DNA from: Streptomyces formicae | GTDB taxonomy: Bacteria; Actinomycetota; Actinomycetes; Streptomycetales; Streptomycetaceae | NCBI RefSeq assembly: GCF_002556545.1 | Contig: NZ_CP022685.1 | Coordinates: forward strand, 6,116,001-6,180,000 | Reading direction: 5' to 3' | DNA: 64,000 nt | Shown: positions 1 to 9,171 of the stretch, piece after piece | Layout of the letters: every line of letters begins with the position of its first letter | Position numbering within the stretch: the stretch's first letter is position 1 | The notes under the pieces: generated by a model | What the model was told of the DNA's origin: nothing | Database searches by the model: none | The model's input: the letters and a program-made list of their open reading frames with translations, nothing else | Made by a program: the position numbers and the translations under genes

Positions 1-1226
1 TCCCAGCGCGTCACCCGCGCGGCGACGGGCTCGCCGATGGACCCGAGCGCCTGGTGCAGCTCGATGACGGAGCTGCGCACGAGGTGCCGGTCGGGCACGT
101 CGAGCCGGTGTTCCTCGCAGACACGGCCGATCGAGGTGCGCAGCAGGAAGACGTCGGGCGCCGCCTCGCCCTGCCACCCCCACTTGGTGGAGAGGAACGT
201 GGCGGCCTTGATGGTGTGGCCGTCGATGGCGGGCACCAGGAAGCCGTTGCCCTCGGGCAGCGCGTCACCCCGGGCGAGCGCCTTCGTGCGAGGGAACGCC
301 ATCGTCACCACGGCGGTGCTCGCGTGCTGGATCGCGCCGAGATCGGCATCGGCGAGCGGCGCGTGCGGACGCAGCAGCTCGGCCGCCTCGTACGCGGGCA
401 CCGCGAGGACCACCGCGTCCGCCTCCAGCAGGAGCGGCCCGTCACTGGTCACGGCGAGCACCCGCCACCGCCCCGCCGCGGTGCGTTGCAGTTCACGCGC
501 GCGCGTGCCGGTCAATATCCGCGCGCCGCTCGCCTCGGCGACGGCCCGCGGCAGGCGCCCCGTGCCGCCGCGCAGCCCTTGGACGGGCACGACCCCGGGG
601 CTCCGCGTCGCCCCCGGGGGCGTACGCGTCCTCCGCAGCGCGGACAGGAGCGGCTCGCCCCGCTCCGCGATCGCCGCCACCCTCGGCAGCACCGCCCGCA
701 GCGAGAGCCGGTCGGGGCGGCCCGCGTACACCCCGCCGAGCAGCGGCTCCACCAGGCGGTCCACGGCCTCCTGGCCGAGTCGCCCGCCGAGGTACTCGGC
801 CACGGACACGTCCTCCGTGAGCGCCTCGGCGGGCAGCGCCTCCTCGTGGCGGAGCCGGGCCGCGCCCTCCTCGGACAGCAGCCCGGTGCCCGTCAGCGCC
901 TCGGGCTCGGTGGGGATGCCCATGACGTGGCCCCGCGGCAGCGGCCGCAGCGCGCCGCCCGACCACAGGGTGGTGGGCGCGGGCGCCGGGTCGCACAGCT
1001 CGGCGCCGAGACCGACGTCCTGGGCGAGCCGTACCGCTTCGGGACGCAGCGCCATCAGCGATTCCGCGCCCTCGTCGACGGGCACGCCCGCCAGCGTGCC
1101 GGTGCGCAGCTTGCCGCCGATGCGCGGGCCGCCCTCCAGGACGGTCACCTCCGCGTCGTCGCGCAGCCGCCAGGCGGCCGTCAGACCGCTGATGCCGCCG
1201 CCGACGACGATCACTGAACGCGTCAT
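1..1226 (-). CDS. hemG: Protoporphyrinogen/coproporphyrinogen oxidase (3' end outside window)
   Basis: FAD-dependent oxidase of haem biosynthesis. It oxidises protoporphyrinogen, or coproporphyrinogen in the coproporphyrin-dependent pathway of actinobacteria (HemY/CgoX). The N-terminus has a Rossmann FAD motif VVGGGISGL near residues 7-15, followed by EGGPRIGGKLRT and a VDEGAESL segment typical of HemY. Some 408 codons are visible and the C-terminus runs off the window edge, so the gene is truncated by the window and not broken. The ATG at 1226 overlaps the stop of the upstream radical SAM gene by 4 bases (ATGA), so the two are translationally coupled and lie at the end of the nar operon. The family call is firm; which porphyrinogen it uses cannot be read from sequence. 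Confidence 0.9.
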   Translation of the reverse strand, partial: MTRSVIVVGGGISGLTAAWRLRDDAEVTVLEGGPRIGGKLRTGTLAGVPVDEGAESLMALRPEAVRLAQDVGLGAELCDPAPAPTTLWSGGALRPLPRGHVMGIPTEPEALTGTGLLSEEGAARLRHEEALPAEALTEDVSVAEYLGGRLGQEAVDRLVEPLLGGVYAGRPDRLSLRAVLPRVAAIAERGEPLLSALRRTRTPPGATRSPGVVPVQGLRGGTGRLPRAVAEASGARILTGTRARELQRTAAGRWRVLAVTSDGPLLLEADAVVLAVPAYEAAELLRPHAPLADADLGAIQHASTAVVTMAFPRTKALARGDALPEGNGFLVPAIDGHTIKAATFLSTKWGWQGEAAPDVFLLRTSIGRVCEEHRLDVPDRHLVRSSVIELHQALGSIGEPVAARVTRW

Positions 1227-2470
1227 GCCGCGCTCCCTTCCGTGCGGGCGGCGCGCGCGGGACGGGCGGTCGCCGCGTCCGCGAGCAGCTCCCGCAGCTC
1301 GTCCTGGTAGGGGAAGCTGCCCGGCTCGTACGCGCACCACGGATCGGCGGTGAGCACCCGCCCCGTCGCCCCGTACGCGCGCGAACGGGAGCCCCCGCAC
1401 ACGGTGTTGAACTCGCAGCGCCCGCACGCGCCGCCGAGCAACGAGGGGTCGCGCAGCGTCGTGAAGAGCGCGGAGCCCCGGTAGATGTCGCCGAGCGGAT
1501 GGTGCTTCACATTGCCCGCGGACAGCGGCAGGAAGCCGCTGGGGTGCACCTCGCCGGTGTGCGAGACGAAGACGAAGCCGCGCCCGGACGAGACGTCCAT
1601 GGGTGGCCTGCGCACCGCGCGCCGCTCCCCGTCGTGCAGACCGAGCTCACGCGCGCGTGCCGTCAGACGCGCGTACAGGGGGCCCAACTCGGGCGTCTCG
1701 CCGTGCCGTTCCAGGATGGTCCGCTGGAGCGCCACCCGGCGGAAGTGATGGCCCTCGGTGGTCTTGGTGGCGAGCACCGCGCCCGTGTCGTACAGGAAGT
1801 GCAGGACGTCCTCGACCTCGTCGGCGCCGAGCGCGGAGAGCTGTTCGCCGCGCCCCGTCGGGACCAGCACGAAGCCGCTCCAGAGCATCGCGCCCTCGCG
1901 CCGCACCAGCGCCGCGATGTCCGCGAGGTCCTCCAGGCTGTCGCGGGTGACGGTGGTGTTGACCTGCACCTTCAGGCCCAGTTCGCGGGCGGTGCGCCAG
2001 CCGTCGAGGGTCCATTCGAAGACGCCGTCCACACCGCGGAAGGCGTCGTGGCGCGCGGGCGTCGACCCGTCGACGCTCAGGGACAGGGCGATGGCTCCCG
2101 CGTCCCTGACCGCCGTCAGATTGGCTCGGTCGAGCGTCGGCGTCCCGGAGGGGGAGACGGCGACGCGCAGGCCGAGCGCCGTGCCGTACGCGACGAGGTC
2201 GGTCAGGTCGGGCCGCTGGAACGGATCGCCGCCCGTGAGCACGAAGAGAGGGGACGGCTTGCCGAAGGCCGCGATCTGGTCCATCAGGCGGCGGGCGTCC
2301 GCTCCGTCGAGCTCGCGCGGGTCCCGCTCGGGCTGGGCCTCGGCCCGGCAGTGCAGACAGGCCAGCGGGCACGCGCGCGTGGTCTCCCAGATGACGATGA
2401 AGGGCCGCTCGTCGACGGCGTGCCGGGGCCGCCGTACGACGCGTGCGGGGCGTTCCCCCGCGCCGCTCAT
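1223..2470 (-). CDS. Radical SAM/SPASM protein, haem-biosynthesis-like
   Basis: A 415-residue radical SAM enzyme. The cluster-binding motif is C34-x3-C38-x2-C41 (RACPLACLHC), followed by a GGDPF SAM-binding segment. A C-terminal SPASM-type cysteine region (CGRCEFNTVCGG) should carry auxiliary Fe-S clusters. The overall pattern matches the family found beside haem genes (TIGR04053/AhbD-NirJ-like), whose members modify porphyrins or peptides. It overlaps narI by 4 bases upstream and hemG by 4 bases downstream, which supports a role in haem supply for NarI or in maturation of the nitrate reductase system. The substrate is not known from sequence, and a peptide-modifying role is possible, although no precursor peptide ORF is seen. 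Confidence 0.85.
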   Translation of the reverse strand: MSGAGERPARVVRRPRHAVDERPFIVIWETTRACPLACLHCRAEAQPERDPRELDGADARRLMDQIAAFGKPSPLFVLTGGDPFQRPDLTDLVAYGTALGLRVAVSPSGTPTLDRANLTAVRDAGAIALSLSVDGSTPARHDAFRGVDGVFEWTLDGWRTARELGLKVQVNTTVTRDSLEDLADIAALVRREGAMLWSGFVLVPTGRGEQLSALGADEVEDVLHFLYDTGAVLATKTTEGHHFRRVALQRTILERHGETPELGPLYARLTARARELGLHDGERRAVRRPPMDVSSGRGFVFVSHTGEVHPSGFLPLSAGNVKHHPLGDIYRGSALFTTLRDPSLLGGACGRCEFNTVCGGSRSRAYGATGRVLTADPWCAYEPGSFPYQDELRELLADAATARPARAARTEGSAA

Positions 2471-3189
2471 GAGACGCGCTCCCAGCCCCGCTCGGGCTTG
2501 CGGTTCGCGAGCTGGCGGGGGTCCTTGCCGCGGTAGACGACGTACGGCCTGAAGAGGTACCTGAAGGGGGCGCTGACGATATGCGCGAGCCGCGAGAAGG
2601 GGATCAGCGCGAACAGCGCGAAGCCGAAGACGACGTGCAGCTTGAAGGCGAGCGGCGCCGCGCCCATCAGGTGGTAGTCGGGCCGGAGCGTGAACAGGCT
2701 CCGGAACCAGACGGAGATGCCCTCGCGGTAGTTGTAGTCGGTGGCTCCGGAGGAGTTGAGCACGGTCGCGACCAGGCCGAGCAGCATCGCGCCGAGCAGG
2801 ACCGTGTACATCACGTGGTCACTACGGAGAGTGGCCTTGCGTACGGCGGGCACCCGCAGGCGCCGGTAGACGAGGATGCCGACGCCGACGGCAGCGGCGA
2901 GCCCTGCGACGGCGCCTGTGGAGACGGCCATCAGGTGGTACGCGTGATCACTGACGCCCACCGCGTCCGTCCAGCTGTCCGGGATCAGCAGCCCGACGAC
3001 GTGCCCGAGCACCACGAACGCCATCCCGAAGTGGAAGAGCGGCGAACCGATCCGCAGCAGGCGCGACTCGTGCAGCTGCGAGGAGTGCGTGGTCCAGCCG
3101 AACCGGTCGTAGCGGGCCCGCCACACCAGGCCCGCGATGAGGAGCGTGACGGCGACGTAGGGCATGACGCCCCACAGGAGGAGGTCCAT
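2467..3189 (-). CDS. narI: Respiratory nitrate reductase gamma subunit
   Basis: A 240-residue membrane cytochrome b subunit that takes electrons from quinol and passes them to NarH. Hydrophobic segments begin at the N-terminus (LLLWGVMPYVAVTLLIAGLVW), and five membrane spans are expected. Histidines in FHFGMAFVVLGHVVG and in the late KLHVVFGFALF/SRLAHIV segments are at positions typical of the two b-haem ligands. The ATG at 3189 overlaps the narJ TAA by one base, and the 3' end overlaps the radical SAM gene. Length and position are normal for narGHJI operons. Confidence 0.95.
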   Translation of the reverse strand: MDLLLWGVMPYVAVTLLIAGLVWRARYDRFGWTTHSSQLHESRLLRIGSPLFHFGMAFVVLGHVVGLLIPDSWTDAVGVSDHAYHLMAVSTGAVAGLAAAVGVGILVYRRLRVPAVRKATLRSDHVMYTVLLGAMLLGLVATVLNSSGATDYNYREGISVWFRSLFTLRPDYHLMGAAPLAFKLHVVFGFALFALIPFSRLAHIVSAPFRYLFRPYVVYRGKDPRQLANRKPERGWERVS

Positions 3190-3806
3190 TACGCCGGGGT
3201 CCTTTCCGGGACGGTGGGCCAGGGGAGTTCGGTCCCGAGGCCGAAGGGTTCGAGCCCGACGCTCTCGCGCGGCGGCCCGCTGCGGGCCAGTGCCTTCGCC
3301 TCGGCGCGCGTCTTCGGAGAGGGCCCGGGGAGCGTTCCGCAGACCGCTTCGAGCACGCGCGCGTAGGGCGTGCCGACGTCGGTGACGGCAAGGCGGAGCA
3401 GCTCGAGTCCGGCGCGGTGCTCCTCCAGCAGGGCGGTGCCCGCGGCCTCTTCGCGGGCGGCGAATTCGAGGAGCACGGGCAGGAAGTCGGGGAGCTCCTC
3501 GGAGGTGAACTCCAGGCCGTGCTCGCGGTAGACCTGCTTGACGCGCACCAGGGAGAGCCCGCGGTTGCGGGTGTCGCCGTCGGACCACCAGGTGAGGTAG
3601 AGGCAGCGGCGGTTGCGGGTGTCGAAGACGTCCGTGTAGTGCGCGGCGAGGTCCAGCGGCCGCTGCCCACGCGCGTGGGCGATGAATTCCCGCAGGGCGG
3701 GGTGGTCCACCGCCTCGTGGAGCAGGTCCAGATCCGCGTAGAGGCGCTCGTCGGGGTACTGGAGGAGCCGTCCCGCGACGAGCCTGACGAGGGCCTCGGG
3801 GGTCAT
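3189..3806 (-). CDS. narJ: Nitrate reductase assembly chaperone (delta subunit)
   Basis: A 205-residue cytoplasmic chaperone of the TorD/NarJ family. It holds apo-NarGH until molybdenum cofactor is inserted and is not part of the final enzyme. The start of the protein (LVAGRLLQYPDERLYADL) and the block RRCLYLTWWSDGDTRNRG are characteristic of NarJ. The start is the ATG at 3806, which overlaps the narH stop by 4 bases; the reading frame stays open further upstream but there it merely underlies narH. It is co-transcribed with narG, narH and narI. Confidence 0.94.
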   Translation of the reverse strand: MTPEALVRLVAGRLLQYPDERLYADLDLLHEAVDHPALREFIAHARGQRPLDLAAHYTDVFDTRNRRCLYLTWWSDGDTRNRGLSLVRVKQVYREHGLEFTSEELPDFLPVLLEFAAREEAAGTALLEEHRAGLELLRLAVTDVGTPYARVLEAVCGTLPGPSPKTRAEAKALARSGPPRESVGLEPFGLGTELPWPTVPERTPA

Positions 3807-5344
3807 GCGCTCCTCCGGGTGGGGCTGAGGTTGAGCAGGACGCGCTCTCCGGAGGCGTCGCCCGGGGCGTCGGCCACCGGACAGCCGCCGGCGGCGTCCT
3901 CGAAGGGATGCGCGTCCGCGAGGGCGTCCGCGTCGGTGCGGGCCGCGGTCGGGATCACGTACCTGTCCTCGTACTTGGCGATCGCCAGGAGACGGAACAT
4001 GTCCTCCATCTCCTGTCCGGTCAGGCCGACCGCCGCGGCGATGGACTCCTCGCGCTCCTGGCCGAGGTTGATGCGGCGCATGTACGCGCGCATGGCGGCC
4101 ATCCGGCGAAGGACCGCCTCCACGGCGTAGGTGTCGCCCGCCGTGAGCAGCGCGGCGAGGTACTCCACCGGGATCCGCAGCGCGTCGATGGCGCCGAACA
4201 GGTTGCCCGCGTCCTCGCCGTCCTGCCCGGCGGCGGCGACCGCCTCGACCACCGGGGAGAGCGGCGGCACGTACCAGACCATCGGCATCGTGCGGTACTC
4301 CGGATGCAGCGGCAGCGCCACCTGGTACGTCCTGATCAGGTCGTACACGGGGGAGCGGCGGGCCGCGTCCAGCCACTCGTCGGTGATGCCGGACGCGCGC
4401 GCGGCGGCCGCGACCGCCGGGTCGTGCGGATCGAGGAAGCACTCCAACTGGGCCGGGTAGAGGTCGTGTTCGTCCTCGACCGCGGCGGCCTCGGCCACCT
4501 TGTCGGCGTCGTACAGCATCACGCCGAGATAGCGCATGCGTCCCACGCACGTCTCGGAGCAGATCGTCGGCATCCCGGCCTCCACGCGCGGGAAGCAGAA
4601 CGTGCACTTCTCGGCCTTGCCGGTGGAGTGGTTGAAGTAGACCTTCTTGTACGGGCAGCCGGTCACGCACATCCGCCAGCCCCTGCACCGGTCCTGGTCG
4701 ACCAGGACGATGCCGTCCTCCACGCGCTTGTACATCGCTCCGGAGGGGCACGAGGAGACGCACGCGGGGTTGAGGCAGTGCTCGCAGATCCGCGGCAGGT
4801 AGAACATGAAGCTCTGCTCGAACTCGAAGCGGATCCGCTCGCCGACCTCGTCGCGGATCTTCTCGACCAGCGGGTCCTTGGGCGCGTGCTCGGGGGCGCC
4901 GCCGAGGTTGTCGTCCCAGTTGGGGCCCCACTCGATGGTGCCGATGGACTCGCCGGTGACCTGGGAGACCGGCTTGGCGACCGGCATGTCGTCACCGGCC
5001 GGGGCGTCGGTGAGGTTCTTGTACTCGTACGTCCAGGGCTGGTAGTAGTCCGAGAGCTCCGGCAGTTCGGGGTTGGCGAAGATCTGGCCGAGCCGCTTGA
5101 GGCGCCCTCCGGCCCGCAGGCGCAGCCGCCCGGACCTGGTCCGCTCCCAGCCGCCCTGCCAGCGCTCCTGGTCCTCCCAGCGGCGCGGATAGCCCTGTCC
5201 CGGGAGCGTCTCGACGTTGTTGAACCAGACGTACTCGGTGCCCTTGCGGTTGGTCCACGCCTGCTTGCAGGTGACCGAACAGGTGTGGCAGCCGATGCAC
5301 TTGTCGAGGTTCATCACCATCGCCACTTGAGCCATGACGCGCAT
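3803..5344 (-). CDS. narH: Respiratory nitrate reductase beta subunit
   Basis: A 513-residue electron-transfer subunit with four Fe-S clusters that links NarI haems to NarG. The first cysteine group is C16-x2-C19-x2-C22-x3-C26 (CIGCHTCSVTCKQAW). Further groups are CEHCLNPACVSSCPSGA, CRGWRMCVTGCPYKK (a tryptophan replaces one cysteine, as in the NarH [3Fe-4S] cluster) and KCTFC...CSETCVG. The start is the ATG at 5344, which overlaps the narG TGA by one base; the frame is open upstream only as a shadow of narG. Length and motifs match an intact subunit. Confidence 0.97.
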   Translation of the reverse strand: MRVMAQVAMVMNLDKCIGCHTCSVTCKQAWTNRKGTEYVWFNNVETLPGQGYPRRWEDQERWQGGWERTRSGRLRLRAGGRLKRLGQIFANPELPELSDYYQPWTYEYKNLTDAPAGDDMPVAKPVSQVTGESIGTIEWGPNWDDNLGGAPEHAPKDPLVEKIRDEVGERIRFEFEQSFMFYLPRICEHCLNPACVSSCPSGAMYKRVEDGIVLVDQDRCRGWRMCVTGCPYKKVYFNHSTGKAEKCTFCFPRVEAGMPTICSETCVGRMRYLGVMLYDADKVAEAAAVEDEHDLYPAQLECFLDPHDPAVAAAARASGITDEWLDAARRSPVYDLIRTYQVALPLHPEYRTMPMVWYVPPLSPVVEAVAAAGQDGEDAGNLFGAIDALRIPVEYLAALLTAGDTYAVEAVLRRMAAMRAYMRRINLGQEREESIAAAVGLTGQEMEDMFRLLAIAKYEDRYVIPTAARTDADALADAHPFEDAAGGCPVADAPGDASGERVLLNLSPTRRSA

Positions 5345-8300
5345 CAGTAGGTGACCTCCTGGTCGCGGCGGCGGATGACCGTCACCTCGTCGCGCTGGTT
5401 GCCGGTCGGGCCGAGGTAGTTGAAGGCCCAGGTCAACTGGGCGTAACCGCCCACCAGATGAGTGGGCTTGAGCATGATCCGGGTGAGCGAGTTGTGGATG
5501 CCGCCCCGGCGGCCCGTCGTCTGCGTCTTGGGGACGCCGACCGTGCGCTCCTGCGCGTGGTTCATGTAGACCGTGCCGGGCGGCATCTTGTGCGAGACGA
5601 TCGCGCGGGCGGTGATGACGCCGTTGCGGTTCACGGCCTCGACCCACTCGTTGTCGCGGACGCCGACGGCCTCCGCGTCCTGCGGCGACATCCACACGGT
5701 CTGACCGCCGCGTCCCAGCGACATCATGTAGAGGTTGTCCTGGTACATGGAGTGGATCGCCCACTTGTTGTGCGGGGTCAGGAAGCGCACCGCGACCTCA
5801 CGGCCGTCCGTTTGAGAACCCAACTCGGGCTCTCCGTAGAGGCGGTGCATGTTCAGCGGCGGCTTGTAGACGGGCAGTGACTCGCCGACCTCGTGGATCC
5901 AGTCGTGGTCGATGAAGAAGTGCTGCCGCCCGGTGAGCGTGTGCCAGGGCTTCAGGTGCTCGGTGTTGACGGTGAACGCGGTGTAGCGGCGCCCGCCCGA
6001 CTCGCTGCCCGACCACTCCGGGGACGTGATGACCGGCACCGGACGGGCCTGGGTGTCCGCGAACGTGATGCGCTTGCCCTCGGCCTCGGCCGCCAGGTGC
6101 GCGAGCTCCGTCCCCACGCGCTTCTCCAGGGTCCTAAAGCCCTGGGTGGCCAGGCGGCCGTTGGAGGTCCCGGAGAGCGACAGAATCGCCTCACAGGCCC
6201 GCTGAGCGGTGTCGAGACGCGGCCTGCCGTCCGCGACACCGCCGCGCACCGTGCCGTTCTTCTCCTTCAGGTACGCGATTTCCTCGGAGACGTCGAAGGT
6301 GACCGCCTTCGTGGTGACCCCGAGCCCGTCGACCAGCGGGCCGAGCGCCGCGAACTTCTCCCCGACCGCTCCGTAGTCACGCTCCACGACGGCGAGGTTG
6401 TACATGGTGCGCCCCGGGACCGGCTCGCACTCGCCCTTCGACCAGTCGAGGGCGACCCCGCCGGGCTGGGCCATCTCGCCGCCCGGGGTGTCGTGCTGCA
6501 ACGCCGTGGCGACCAGGTCGCGGCGTACGCCCAGGTGCTCGCCCGCGAGTTCGCCGAAGCGCCTGGCCACCGCGTGGAACGCGTCGTAGTCGGTGCGCGC
6601 CTGCCAGGGCGGGTCCACGGCCGGTGTGAAGGCGTGCAGGAAGGGGTGCATGTCGGTGGACGACAGATCGTGCTTCTCGTACCAGGTGGCGGCCGGCAGG
6701 ACGACGTCGGAGAGCAGCGTCGTGGACGTCATCCGGAAATCCAGGCAGAGCAGCAGGTCGAGCTTGCCCTCGACGTCGTCGGCGTGCCACTTCACGTCGC
6801 GCGGCGCGCAACGCGGCCCGTCGTCGGGCAGGTTGGAGTGGGTGCCGAGCAGGTGCTTCAGGAAGTACTCGTTGCCCTTGGAGGACGAGCCGAGCAGGTT
6901 GGCCCGCCAGACGTTGAGCACGCGCGGCCAGTTGCCCGGCGCGTCGGGGTCCTCGCCCGCGAAGCCCAGCGTGCCCTCCTTGAGCTCGCGGACGGTGCTG
7001 GCCACCGGGTCGTCGGCGTCACCGAGGTCCAGTGGATTGCGGTCGAAGGTCGGGTAGGACGGCATCCAGCCCATCCGCGCGGACGCGGCCAGGCAGTCGG
7101 CGCCGGTCATCCCCTCGAAGCGCCCGTCGCCGAGCGGCGAGGCGAGGGACTCGGCGGGCAGCGTGTCGTAGCGCCACTGGTCGGTGTGGAGGTAGAACCA
7201 GCCCGCGCCGATCATGTGCCGGGGCGGCCGCGCCCAGTCGGACGCGCTCGCCAGCGTCGCCCAGCCGGTCACCGGGCGGCACTTCTCCTGCCCTACGTAG
7301 TGCCCCCATCCGCCGCCGTTGCGCCCCTGGCAGCCGGTGAGCGTGAGCAGCGCGAGGAAGGTGCGGTAGATGGTCTCGGAGTGGAACCAGTGGTTGGTGC
7401 CCGCGCCCATCAGGATCATGCAGCGGCCCTGCGACGCCTCGGCGGTCTCGGCGAACTCCCGCGCCACGCGCGTGGCCTGCGCCGCGGGTACCGAGGTCAG
7501 CGTCTCCTGCCAGGCGGGCGTGCCGGGCTGGGAGGCGTCTTCGTAGGAGTCGGGCCACTCACCGGGCAGACCCGCGCGCGGGACGCCGTACTGGGCGAGC
7601 ATCAGGTCCAGGACGGTGGTGACGAGGCGGCCGCCGATCCGGCGTACGGGGACGCCTCGGCGGATGACGCCCTGGGCGTCGTCCTCGAAGCGGGGCAGCA
7701 GGATCTCCGCGCTCTCCGTGCCCTCTGCTCCCTCGGCGCTCTCCCCGTGCAGCGTGAGCCGGGGCACGGTGTCCCCGAGGTCGAGGTTCCAGTCGGGGGT
7801 CTTCGACTCGCTCCAGCGGTGGCCGAGCGTGCCGCCCGGCACTGTCGGCTCGCCGCTCGCGTCGTCGATCAGGACGGTCTTCCACTGGGCGTTCTCCGTC
7901 TCCTCGCCCAGATCGGCCGCGGTGAGGAACTTGTGCGGTACGAGGCCCTTGTCGGTCTCGTCGAGAGTGACCAGGAAAGGGAGATCTGTATAACGGCGTA
8001 CGTAATCCTCGAAGAACGGCGTCTGCCGCTCTACGAAGAATTCCTTGAGAATGACGTGCCCCATGGCGAGGGCCAGTGCGCCGTCCGTGCCGGGGTGCGG
8101 ATGCATCCACTCGTCCGCGAATTTCGTGTTGTCCGCGAAGTCCGGCGACACGGTGACGACTTTCTGCCCCCGATAGCGCGCCTCGGTCATCCAGTGCGCG
8201 TCCGGCGTCCGCGTCACCGGGACGTTGGAGCCCCACATCATCAAATAAGCGGCGTCCCACCAGTCACCCGATTCCGGCACATCGGTCTGGTCGCCGAACA

Positions 8301-9012
8301 CCTGCGGCGAAGCCACCGGGAGATCCGCGTACCAGTCGTAGAAGGAGAGCATCGGGGCGCCGATGAGGGAATGGAAACGCGCGCCCGCGGCATGCGACGC
8401 CATCGACATCGCGGGAATGGGGGAGAAGCCCGCGACCCGGTCGGGGCCGTGCTCCTTGATGGTGTGGACGTGCGCGGCCGCGACGATCTCGACGGCCTCG
8501 TCCCACGTCGCCCGCACCAGGCCGCCCTTGCCGCGCGCCCGCTGGTACGTCCTGCGGCGCTCCGGATCGGCCTGGATGTCCGCCCAGGCGAGCACCGGGT
8601 CCTTCAGCCGGGACTTCGCCTCCCGGTACATCTCCAGAAGGACGCCGCGCACATGGGGATGGCGCACGCGCGTCGGCGAATACGTGTACCAGGAGAAGGA
8701 GGCGCCGCGCGGACATCCCCGGGGTTCGTATTCGGGACGGTCGGGCCCCACGGACGGATAGTCCGTGGCCTGCGTCTCCCAGGTGATGATGCCGTCTTTG
8801 ACGTACACCTTCCAGCGGCACGAGCCCGTGCAATTCACGCCGTGCGTGGAATACACGACCTTGTCGTGGCTCCATCGGTCCCGGTAGAAGGCTTCGCCTT
8901 CCCGGCCCCCGACGTGCTGCACCCGGTGCAGATCATCGGACGTCTCGGCGGCACGGGAAAAGAAACTTCCGGCCTTCACAAGCGTCTCCGCGACGTCTTT
9001 TCTCTGCTGCAA
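5344..9012 (-). CDS. narG: Respiratory nitrate reductase alpha subunit
   Basis: The catalytic Mo-bis-MGD subunit of about 1222 residues, which reduces nitrate to nitrite in anaerobic respiration. The N-terminal Fe-S motif STHGVNCTGSCRWKVYV with a downstream GCPRG cysteine is intact. The segment YDWYADLPVASPQVFG precedes DQTDVPESGDWWD, the area that holds the Asp ligand to molybdenum in NarG. No Tat signal is seen, as expected for a cytoplasmic-facing enzyme. I chose the TTG at 9012 because AGGAG lies 8 bases before it; an in-frame GTG at 9018 is only 2 bases from that site and an ATG at 9096 has no ribosome binding site. It is first in the nar operon, with a DevR-like box about 90 bases upstream. 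Confidence 0.95.
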   Translation of the reverse strand: MQQRKDVAETLVKAGSFFSRAAETSDDLHRVQHVGGREGEAFYRDRWSHDKVVYSTHGVNCTGSCRWKVYVKDGIITWETQATDYPSVGPDRPEYEPRGCPRGASFSWYTYSPTRVRHPHVRGVLLEMYREAKSRLKDPVLAWADIQADPERRRTYQRARGKGGLVRATWDEAVEIVAAAHVHTIKEHGPDRVAGFSPIPAMSMASHAAGARFHSLIGAPMLSFYDWYADLPVASPQVFGDQTDVPESGDWWDAAYLMMWGSNVPVTRTPDAHWMTEARYRGQKVVTVSPDFADNTKFADEWMHPHPGTDGALALAMGHVILKEFFVERQTPFFEDYVRRYTDLPFLVTLDETDKGLVPHKFLTAADLGEETENAQWKTVLIDDASGEPTVPGGTLGHRWSESKTPDWNLDLGDTVPRLTLHGESAEGAEGTESAEILLPRFEDDAQGVIRRGVPVRRIGGRLVTTVLDLMLAQYGVPRAGLPGEWPDSYEDASQPGTPAWQETLTSVPAAQATRVAREFAETAEASQGRCMILMGAGTNHWFHSETIYRTFLALLTLTGCQGRNGGGWGHYVGQEKCRPVTGWATLASASDWARPPRHMIGAGWFYLHTDQWRYDTLPAESLASPLGDGRFEGMTGADCLAASARMGWMPSYPTFDRNPLDLGDADDPVASTVRELKEGTLGFAGEDPDAPGNWPRVLNVWRANLLGSSSKGNEYFLKHLLGTHSNLPDDGPRCAPRDVKWHADDVEGKLDLLLCLDFRMTSTTLLSDVVLPAATWYEKHDLSSTDMHPFLHAFTPAVDPPWQARTDYDAFHAVARRFGELAGEHLGVRRDLVATALQHDTPGGEMAQPGGVALDWSKGECEPVPGRTMYNLAVVERDYGAVGEKFAALGPLVDGLGVTTKAVTFDVSEEIAYLKEKNGTVRGGVADGRPRLDTAQRACEAILSLSGTSNGRLATQGFRTLEKRVGTELAHLAAEAEGKRITFADTQARPVPVITSPEWSGSESGGRRYTAFTVNTEHLKPWHTLTGRQHFFIDHDWIHEVGESLPVYKPPLNMHRLYGEPELGSQTDGREVAVRFLTPHNKWAIHSMYQDNLYMMSLGRGGQTVWMSPQDAEAVGVRDNEWVEAVNRNGVITARAIVSHKMPPGTVYMNHAQERTVGVPKTQTTGRRGGIHNSLTRIMLKPTHLVGGYAQLTWAFNYLGPTGNQRDEVTVIRRRDQEVTY

Positions 9013-9070
9013 CGTCACATCTCCTGGGCGTCCCGAAGAAAAGGCCGCACGGCACGTGCCGCCTGCACCG

Positions 9071-9114
9071 ACCCTAAGCCTCAATTCCGTTGCCACCCCG
9101 GGGACTTAGGTCCC
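9071..9114 (-). promoter_or_regulatory. Predicted narG promoter with DevR/OsdR-like box
   Basis: The palindrome GGGACTTAGGTCCC occupies 9101-9114 and fits the DevR/DosR box core (GGGAC-N4-GTCCC). On the minus strand a -10-like TAGGGT lies at 9076-9071, which places the box centre near -43 relative to the predicted start, the usual position for activation by DevR. Nitrate reductase genes are known targets of the Streptomyces DevR homologue OsdR. The box could also act on the divergent YwiC-like gene. Confidence 0.6.
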
Positions 9115-9171
9115 GTAAGGGCGTGACCTCCTGCCGGAATTCCCCGGGCCCTGTGCTGCCAGACTGGACGC

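Noticed and set aside
5893..9126. A very long open frame on the plus strand opposite narG.
   Set aside because: High third-position GC leaves antisense frames open in Streptomyces. The product is low complexity, has no domains, and narG is clearly the real gene.
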